Source of the DNA: Acidimicrobiales bacterium
GTDB taxonomy: Bacteria > Actinomycetota > Acidimicrobiia > Acidimicrobiales > Poriferisodaliceae
Direction of reading: 5' to 3'
NCBI GenBank assembly: GCA_020631315.1
Contig: JAHDHM010000026.1
Coordinates: 1-17,764, forward strand
DNA: 17,764 nucleotides
The position numbers were made by a program, and so were the translations under genes. The first letter of the stretch is position 1, and every line of letters begins with the position of its first letter. Of this stretch, positions 13,439 to 17,764 are shown one piece after another. The notes under the pieces are model-generated. The model saw only the letters and a program-made list of their open reading frames with translations, searched no databases and was not told the DNA's origin.

Positions 13439-16103
13439 TCGCTCGGCGACCACGCTGTCGACCTCGCCGTCGACCGCCAGCGCGGCCCCCACCGAGCTGG
13501 ACCGTCCCGAACCCCTCCCCAGCGGAGCCGCAGGCGTCTCGGCCACTCGGTCGACCCGCGGTGCGCTGCTCCTCGGTGCCCGACAACTGCTGACGATCCT
13601 GCTCAGCGCGTCGGCTGCCGTGCTGCTCGCTCGCTGGCTCGAACCCGCCGACTACGGCATGTTCGCCACGCTCAACCTCATCGTGTTCGGTGCGGCCACG
13701 CTGCTCGGTGATCTCGGTCTGACCGTGTCGCTCGTGCGCCAGGTCGATGAACCACCTGTCGAGGAGTGGGCTGCAGCCAATCGTCTCGTGACCGGGATGT
13801 CCGGCGTCGGCGTCCTGGGCGGAGCGATCGGTGTCAGCGTGCTCCTGCAGCTCGGCTACGGACAGCTGGCCCTCTGGGTCGGTGTGCTGTCGCTGGCGCT
13901 TGGCGCTCGGTTCCTCCGCGCCATGCCGTCGGCTCGTCTGCAGCGCCAGCAGCGCTTCGCCACGCTCGCCGTGATCGAGACCGTCGAATCCGTCTGCTAC
14001 TTCGCCACCGTGCTGATCCTCGCCCGCTCCGGCCAGGGTGCCGGTTCGTTGGCGATCGCCGTCGGCGTGAAGGAGCTGCTCGGCTACAGCGCACAGCGGT
14101 TCGCAGCGAGAGGCGGTCCGCGCCTGCGCGGCGTGAAGGGCAGCTACGGCGATCTCCTGTCGGTCGGGCTCCCGGTGCAGGCGTCAGGTCTGCTGATCGC
14201 GGTCACCGACATGTTCCAGCCGCTGTTCATCGGCACCGTCCTCGGCCTGACCGCCCTCGGTCACGTGTCGTGGGCCTACAACCTCGTGCTGATGCCGATC
14301 CTCCTTCTCGGAGCGATCGACCGCGTGGTGCTCCCGAGCCTCGCTCGGGTGCAGGAGGACCGGACGCTCCTCGCACTGCTGACGGCTCGCGCCATCCGAC
14401 TGAACACGCTCGTGGCCTTCCCCGTCGTCGTCGGCGTGCTCGTCGCCCCGTCGGAGCTCGTGGCCCTCGTCTTCGACCCGCAGTGGCTGCCGGCTTCGGA
14501 CCTGCTCGTGCTGTTCGTTCCGGCCATCGTGACCACGGCGATGACGTCGCCGCTGTTCCACGCGTTCAACGCGATCGGCCGCACCAAGATCGCCATGTGG
14601 CTGTCGGCCGGCTGGCTGGTCGTGACCTGGACCGGTGGCGCCCTCGCCACCTGGCAGTGGGGCACCGCCGGCTTCGGTTGGTTCTACGTGCTGCTCCAGC
14701 TGGCCTACGTGCCGGTGTGGCGCCTCGCGCAGCGTGAGCTCGATGTCGATGTCCTCGCCGAGACCAAGGACGCCCTCGTCGGCCTCGCACTCGGCGTCAC
14801 CGCAGGTTCCGTCGTGGCCAGCTCCCTGGGGTCCTCGACCCGATGGGGCGGTCTGGTCGCCGGTGTCGCCGTCGGCGTGGTCGTCTTCCTCGGCGTGGTG
14901 TTCCTCTACGAGGGAGCACGCAGCCGTGCTGACGTGACCTTCCTCGTCACCTCCGTGCTCGGGCGCCGGAGTGCGGTCGCGGCCTCGGCCGACGCAGTCG
15001 CCGACGGCGTGGCGACCTCTCGTGCGACGCCGAACTCGTCTGCCGGCCCATGGCGCCTCAAGCACACACCTGCCTTCGACGGGCTCCGGGCTCTCGCCGT
15101 GCTGGCCGTCATGGTCCACCACGCCCACCTGCCCTACATGGACGGCGGGTTCCTCGGTGTCGACGTCTTCTTCGTCCTCAGCGGCTTCCTCATCACCGCC
15201 CTGCTCGTGCAAGAGCGCGACCGCAACGGCACCGTCGACGTCTGGCTCTTCTACGCCCGCCGCGCGCTCCGGCTGTTCCCGGCCCTGCTCGTGATGGTCG
15301 CGATCGTGACGCCGATCCTGCTCGCCTGGGACGAAGGCGAGTTGCGCAGCAACTCGCTCGACACGATCCCGTGGACGCTCGGCTACCTCACCAACTACCT
15401 GGCGATGATCGTCGAGCGAGGACTCGGCGTGTTCGGACACACCTGGTCGCTGGCGATCGAGGAGCAGTTCTACATGCTCTGGCCGCCGGCGCTCCTGCTG
15501 ATGCTGAACCGCCGCTCGCCACGCTTCGCCGCGGCGGTCGCCGTGGTCGGTGCCGTCGCTGTCGCCATCGGTCGGGCCATCACGTGGATCGTGACCGAGA
15601 ACCTCGAGTACACCTACTTCGCACTGCACGCCCGGGCCGACGCGCTGCTCATCGGCTGTGCCGTCGCACTGGTCATGACGGGCATGCCCGCCGCCGACGT
15701 CCAGCGACTCGCCCGTCGGTGCGCCTGGCCCGCAGTCGGCGCCGCAGGTCTCCTGCTGGCGATCGCGTCGGTCGCGACGGCGACCGCAGGTTGGGTCTAC
15801 ATCGGTGGCCTGCTCGTCGCTGCCCTGTGCTCGGTGTTCGTGATCGCCCAGATCGCCGGCCACCCCGACTCGTCGGTCGCCCGTCTGCTGTCGTGGCGCC
15901 CGCTGATGTTCGTCGGCTCGATCTCCTACGGCGTCTATCTCTGGCACTTCCCGGTGTTCGAGCTGGTGAAGGACGCCATGCCCGACACCCGGTTCGTGGT
16001 GCTCGTCGCCATCCAGTTCGGCGGCTCGTTCGCCGTCGCCCTCCTCAGCTGGTTCGTGGTCGAGAAGCCCACGCTGCGCTGGAAGGACCGCCTCCGCCGC
16101 TGA
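13419..16103 (+). CDS. Fusion of Wzx-type oligosaccharide flippase and acyltransferase-3 domain
   Basis: This single 894-residue reading frame encodes two membrane modules. Residues 1-45 are a Ser/Thr/Ala/Pro-rich tail. Residues about 48-498 form a polytopic flippase of the polysaccharide-synthesis (MOP/Wzx) family, with LARWLEPADYGMFATLN near 70-86 and LPVQASGLLIAVTDMFQPLFIG near 251-272; this family moves undecaprenyl-linked units across the membrane. Residues 499-548 are a polar, Ala/Ser-rich linker. Residues 549-885 form an acyltransferase-3 (OafA-like) domain: FDGLRALAVLAVMVHHAH (553-570; Arg557, His567, His568), GFLGVDVFFVLSGFLIT (577-593), RRALRLFPALL (614-624), WSLAIEEQFY (676-685), SYGVYLWHFPVF (836-847) and VEKP (881-884). 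That domain usually O-acetylates glycans. No stop or frameshift separates the modules, and each is near full family length. Start fixed by TGGAGG; overlap with the kinase-like gene is 20 bases. Confidence 0.92.
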   Translation: MSVPSADRSATTLSTSPSTASAAPTELDRPEPLPSGAAGVSATRSTRGALLLGARQLLTILLSASAAVLLARWLEPADYGMFATLNLIVFGAATLLGDLGLTVSLVRQVDEPPVEEWAAANRLVTGMSGVGVLGGAIGVSVLLQLGYGQLALWVGVLSLALGARFLRAMPSARLQRQQRFATLAVIETVESVCYFATVLILARSGQGAGSLAIAVGVKELLGYSAQRFAARGGPRLRGVKGSYGDLLSVGLPVQASGLLIAVTDMFQPLFIGTVLGLTALGHVSWAYNLVLMPILLLGAIDRVVLPSLARVQEDRTLLALLTARAIRLNTLVAFPVVVGVLVAPSELVALVFDPQWLPASDLLVLFVPAIVTTAMTSPLFHAFNAIGRTKIAMWLSAGWLVVTWTGGALATWQWGTAGFGWFYVLLQLAYVPVWRLAQRELDVDVLAETKDALVGLALGVTAGSVVASSLGSSTRWGGLVAGVAVGVVVFLGVVFLYEGARSRADVTFLVTSVLGRRSAVAASADAVADGVATSRATPNSSAGPWRLKHTPAFDGLRALAVLAVMVHHAHLPYMDGGFLGVDVFFVLSGFLITALLVQERDRNGTVDVWLFYARRALRLFPALLVMVAIVTPILLAWDEGELRSNSLDTIPWTLGYLTNYLAMIVERGLGVFGHTWSLAIEEQFYMLWPPALLLMLNRRSPRFAAAVAVVGAVAVAIGRAITWIVTENLEYTYFALHARADALLIGCAVALVMTGMPAADVQRLARRCAWPAVGAAGLLLAIASVATATAGWVYIGGLLVAALCSVFVIAQIAGHPDSSVARLLSWRPLMFVGSISYGVYLWHFPVFELVKDAMPDTRFVVLVAIQFGGSFAVALLSWFVVEKPTLRWKDRLRR

Positions 16104-16172
16104 GGCTGTGTCCGTTGGTGCGCCTCCGCCGCTGCGGCGCTGTGTCTGTCTGCACGCCTCCGCCGCTGAGGC
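16089..16172 (+). repeat. Three dispersed 18-base palindromic repeats starting at the stop codon
   Basis: The 18-base unit CGCCTCCGCCGCTGAGGC occurs at 16089-16106 and 16155-16172, with a one-base variant (GCGGC in place of GAGGC) at 16121-16138. Each contains inverted arms: GCCTC/GAGGC in the outer copies and GCCGC-T-GCGGC in the middle one. The first copy covers the TGA stop (16101-16103) of the flippase-acyltransferase gene. Spacers of 14 and 16 bases share TGTGTC. The array resembles REP-like intergenic elements. It may stabilise or end the long operon mRNA, but this is not shown by sequence. Confidence 0.8.
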
Positions 16173-16249
16173 GCGACCGGGGCGAGCAGACCGCGGTCGT
16201 CAGCTGGTAGAACGTCCGTCGCGTCGCGCATGGGCGACGTCGTGACGTG

Positions 16250-16256
16250 AAAGGGA
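16250..16256 (+). promoter_or_regulatory. Ribosome binding site for the 11-mer repeat protein
   Basis: AAAGGGA lies 6 bases before the ATG at 16263. It supports translation of this short gene independently of the upstream operon. Confidence 0.7.
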
Positions 16257-16262
16257 CCGACG

Positions 16263-16490
16263 ATGGGTCTGTTCGACAAGGCGAAGGAAGCCGCCGAAGG
16301 CGCGATGGACAAGGCCAAGGACGTGGCCGAGGGTGCCGTCGACATGGCGAAGGACGCGGCCGAAGGCGCACGCGACATGGTCGGCAACGCTGCCGAGACC
16401 GTGGTCGACAAGGTCGACGACATGACGGGCGGCAAGGTGCCGGACGCCGTCAAGGACGCAGTCGACAAGATCGACGGCGAAGAGGGCTGA
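16263..16490 (+). CDS. Small LEA-like protein of 11-residue repeats
   Basis: This 75-residue, highly charged protein consists of near-perfect 11-residue repeats: DKAKEAAEGAM (5-15), DKAKDVAEGAV (16-26), DMAKDAAEGAR (27-37), then weaker copies DMVGNAAETVV (38-48) and DKVDDMTGGKV (49-59). Such 11-mer periodicity, with Lys/Asp/Glu and Ala positions, is the hallmark of group-3 LEA-type proteins and other amphipathic helices that fold on membranes or during drying. The MGLFDKAK start also resembles small actinobacterial proteins annotated as MT0933-type antitoxins, so that is an alternative. No signal peptide or cysteine is present. It follows the polysaccharide operon by 159 bases, has its own AAAGGGA ribosome site, and is followed by a strong hairpin. 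A role in stress protection is inference; a toxin partner is not visible. Confidence 0.85.
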   Translation: MGLFDKAKEAAEGAMDKAKDVAEGAVDMAKDAAEGARDMVGNAAETVVDKVDDMTGGKVPDAVKDAVDKIDGEEG

Positions 16491-16530
16491 CGCTCCTCTC
16501 GTTCACCCGGTTCGTCCGGGCGCAGAACTG

Positions 16531-16561
16531 ACGAAGCCCCCGCCTCAGGCGGGGGCTTCGT
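16531..16561. terminator. Strong hairpin terminator, likely bidirectional
   Basis: A perfect 14-base stem (left arm ACGAAGCCCCCGCC, 16531-16544) closes around the 3-base loop TCA, with the right arm at 16548-16561. It lies 40 bases past the stop of the 11-mer repeat gene and 33 bases past the minus-strand stop of the 96-residue gene, so it can serve both converging units. The A near one end and T near the other give only a minimal T-tract. Confidence 0.88.
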
Positions 16562-16594
16562 GCATCTCGGCCCCGAACGGGGCGACGAAGGTGA

Positions 16595-16885
16595 TCAGGC
16601 GACGGTGGCCGGTGCGAGACCGGCGGCAGCGCGGTCGGCCTGGATGGCCTTCTCGACGCCCTTGGGCGGGTCGACGAGGCGCAGCTCGGTGATCCGGGTG
16701 GCGTGGCGACGCATCGAACGCCAGGCGAGGCGGTGACGCATCTTCGTGATCATCGCGGCACCGGGACGACCCGGAGCCGACTCGATGACCGGCCAGACGG
16801 CCACGCCGTGGATGCCCGACGGCGGCAGGTCGTTCTCGGAGGTGCCGAAGACACCACGCTCGATGGTGGGCTGGGTGCTGGGCAT
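16595..16885 (-). CDS. Hypothetical 96-residue protein coupled to a glycosyltransferase
   Basis: I do not recognise this protein. It has 96 residues, an N-terminal polar part with the segment SGIHGVAVWPVIESAPGRPG (about 23-42), and a strongly basic, probably helical middle (MITKMRHRLAWRSMRRHATRI, 45-65) followed by an Ala-rich end. There is no clear membrane helix, signal peptide or cysteine. Its start codon shares one base with the stop of the preceding glycosyltransferase (TGATG). GGAGGT sits 6 bases upstream, and codon use has the G/C-ending bias of its neighbours. The gene is therefore probably real and translationally coupled. The coupling suggests a role with that glycosyltransferase, but nothing in the sequence proves it. 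Confidence 0.75.
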   Translation of the reverse strand: MPSTQPTIERGVFGTSENDLPPSGIHGVAVWPVIESAPGRPGAAMITKMRHRLAWRSMRRHATRITELRLVDPPKGVEKAIQADRAAAGLAPATVA

Positions 16886-17764
16886 CAGATGACCTCCACG
16901 TGGTCGGGATCGCCCGTCAACAGGGAGGCATACGCCGCACCGGCGGCCGCCCAGCTGCGTCGCGCGGACCAGTCGGCCACACGCTTGGACAGGAGTGCTC
17001 GCTGCTCGGGATCGGCGGCGAGTTCGTACATGGCCTCGGCGAGACCTTCGGCGGTCGGCTCGGCGAACGAGGCGATCTCCATGCGTTCCATCACCTTGGA
17101 GCGGTCGCCCCGCGTGGTGACGGTCGGCACGCCGTAGTGGGCGAGGGCGGCGAAGGCGCCGTTGTTCTCGCCGACACCGGTGTCGTAGGGGAGGACACCT
17201 GCGTCGCTGAGCTTGAGCAGGCGGCCGACGTCGAGGTCGTCCATCACACGGCCGTGCCAGGTGATGGCGTCGTCGAGTTCGAGCTCGCTGACGGTGCGGA
17301 CCAGACGCTGGTGGTAGCCGTCGTGCACCGGATCGAACTTGCCGATGAACTGGATGCGGGCGTCGATCCCGCGGGAGCGCACGTCGGCGAGCGCGTGCAG
17401 CAGCTCGTCGACCTTGTGCTCGATCATGATGAAGCCGAAGAAGGTGAACACGACCGCATCGGCGGGGATGTCGTAGCGGGCCCGCAGCATGATGCGGTCG
17501 GCGCTGATCGGCTTCACGATGTTCGAACCGCAGGCGACGATGTCGGCGACACGGCCGACGCGACGGAAGCGGTTGATGCCTTCGGCGTGCCAGTGGCTGA
17601 ACGTGGCGACACGGTGGGCGGCGTTGAGCAGGACCGCCTTCGGCAGATGGCCGAAGCGACCCGGCTTCCACAGCTCGTGGTACGTCATGACGACGCGGTG
17701 TCCACGTCGTCGGAGCGCGAGCGGCAGCAGGTGCGGCATCCACTTCAGACGGAAGGCGTGGGCC
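16885..17764 (-). CDS. GT4-like glycosyltransferase, 5' end cut by the window edge (partial)
   Basis: The frame is open to the right edge of the window, and residues before the first visible ATG (AFRLKWMPHLLPLALRRRGHRVV) read smoothly into it. The true start is therefore beyond 17764. The 292 visible residues show a GT-B fold: VVMTYHELWKPG and a CGSNIVKPIS segment in the acceptor domain, then VFTFFGFIMIEHKVDELLHAL opening the donor domain. IQFIGKFDPVHDGYH and VGENNGAFAALAHYGVPTV follow. The E-x7-E region keeps its first Glu (GENNGAF) but has Leu where the second is expected. It probably modifies a glycan of the same or a neighbouring pathway. It is followed by a coupled 96-residue gene of unknown function. 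Confidence 0.88.
   Translation of the reverse strand, partial: AHAFRLKWMPHLLPLALRRRGHRVVMTYHELWKPGRFGHLPKAVLLNAAHRVATFSHWHAEGINRFRRVGRVADIVACGSNIVKPISADRIMLRARYDIPADAVVFTFFGFIMIEHKVDELLHALADVRSRGIDARIQFIGKFDPVHDGYHQRLVRTVSELELDDAITWHGRVMDDLDVGRLLKLSDAGVLPYDTGVGENNGAFAALAHYGVPTVTTRGDRSKVMERMEIASFAEPTAEGLAEAMYELAADPEQRALLSKRVADWSARRSWAAAGAAYASLLTGDPDHVEVI
16892..16897 (-). promoter_or_regulatory. Ribosome binding site for the 96-residue gene
   Basis: Read on the minus strand this is GGAGGT, 6 bases before the ATG at 16885. It lies inside the last codons of the glycosyltransferase and supports the short downstream gene as real. Confidence 0.7.

Noticed and set aside
14184..15947. A 587-residue minus-strand open frame opposite the flippase-acyltransferase gene.
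   Set aside because: It is a hydrophilic shadow rich in His, Arg, Asp and Glu, with no motif.
16089..16172. CRISPR-like array.
   Set aside because: Only three short copies with spacers of 14-16 bases that are similar to each other; this does not fit repeat-spacer structure.
16208..16213. TAGAAC as a possible -10 element before the 11-mer repeat gene.
   Set aside because: No -35 hexamer occurs at a suitable distance, so the match alone is too weak.
16886..17743. Long 5' extension of the 96-residue minus-strand gene, in another frame over the glycosyltransferase.
   Set aside because: The overlapping frame encodes a clear GT4 enzyme. The TGATG junction and GGAGGT site place the short gene's start at 16885.

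Overview
The window reads as a cell-surface or exopolysaccharide biosynthesis locus from a GC-rich bacterium. Third codon positions are strongly G/C, many genes start with GTG, and neighbouring genes often overlap by 4 bases (ATGA or GTGA). This fits an actinobacterium; a marine, Acidimicrobiia-like relative is my guess, but no marker gene here fixes the taxonomy. I see no rRNA, tRNA, transposase or CRISPR array.

Layout: (1) positions 109-2282, plus strand: a GT4 glycosyltransferase overlapping a GalE-like epimerase/dehydratase. (2) 2471-5424, minus strand: a WbpL/WecA-type lipid-carrier sugar-1-phosphate transferase overlapping a WbpM/CapD-type membrane UDP-GlcNAc 4,6-dehydratase. (3) 5599-16103, plus strand: a compact operon of GT4, atypical SDR, GT4, GT4, Wzy-like polymerase, Wzz/BY-kinase-like chain-length protein, and one long protein joining a Wzx-type flippase to an acyltransferase-3 domain. 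(4) 16263-16490: a small protein made of 11-residue repeats, followed by a strong hairpin terminator. (5) 16595-17764, minus strand: a 96-residue unknown coupled to a GT4 glycosyltransferase that runs off the right edge.

Together these genes supply nearly every step of a Wzx/Wzy-dependent pathway. The 4,6-dehydratase makes a 6-deoxy-4-keto amino sugar nucleotide. The WbpL-like enzyme loads the first sugar phosphate on undecaprenyl phosphate, and the GT4 enzymes extend the unit on the cytoplasmic face. The flippase half of the fusion moves it across the membrane, its acyltransferase half probably O-acylates it, the Wzy-like protein polymerises it, and the Wzz/BY-kinase-like protein sets chain length. 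The actual sugars cannot be read from sequence.

The most unusual feature is the in-frame flippase-acyltransferase fusion (13419-16103). Also notable are a BY-kinase domain with no C-terminal tyrosines and a changed P-loop, a dehydratase with Leu at the usual Met/Tyr position, an SDR lacking the YxxxK pair, an LEA-like 11-mer repeat protein, and palindromic or tandem repeats that begin at the stop codons of several genes.
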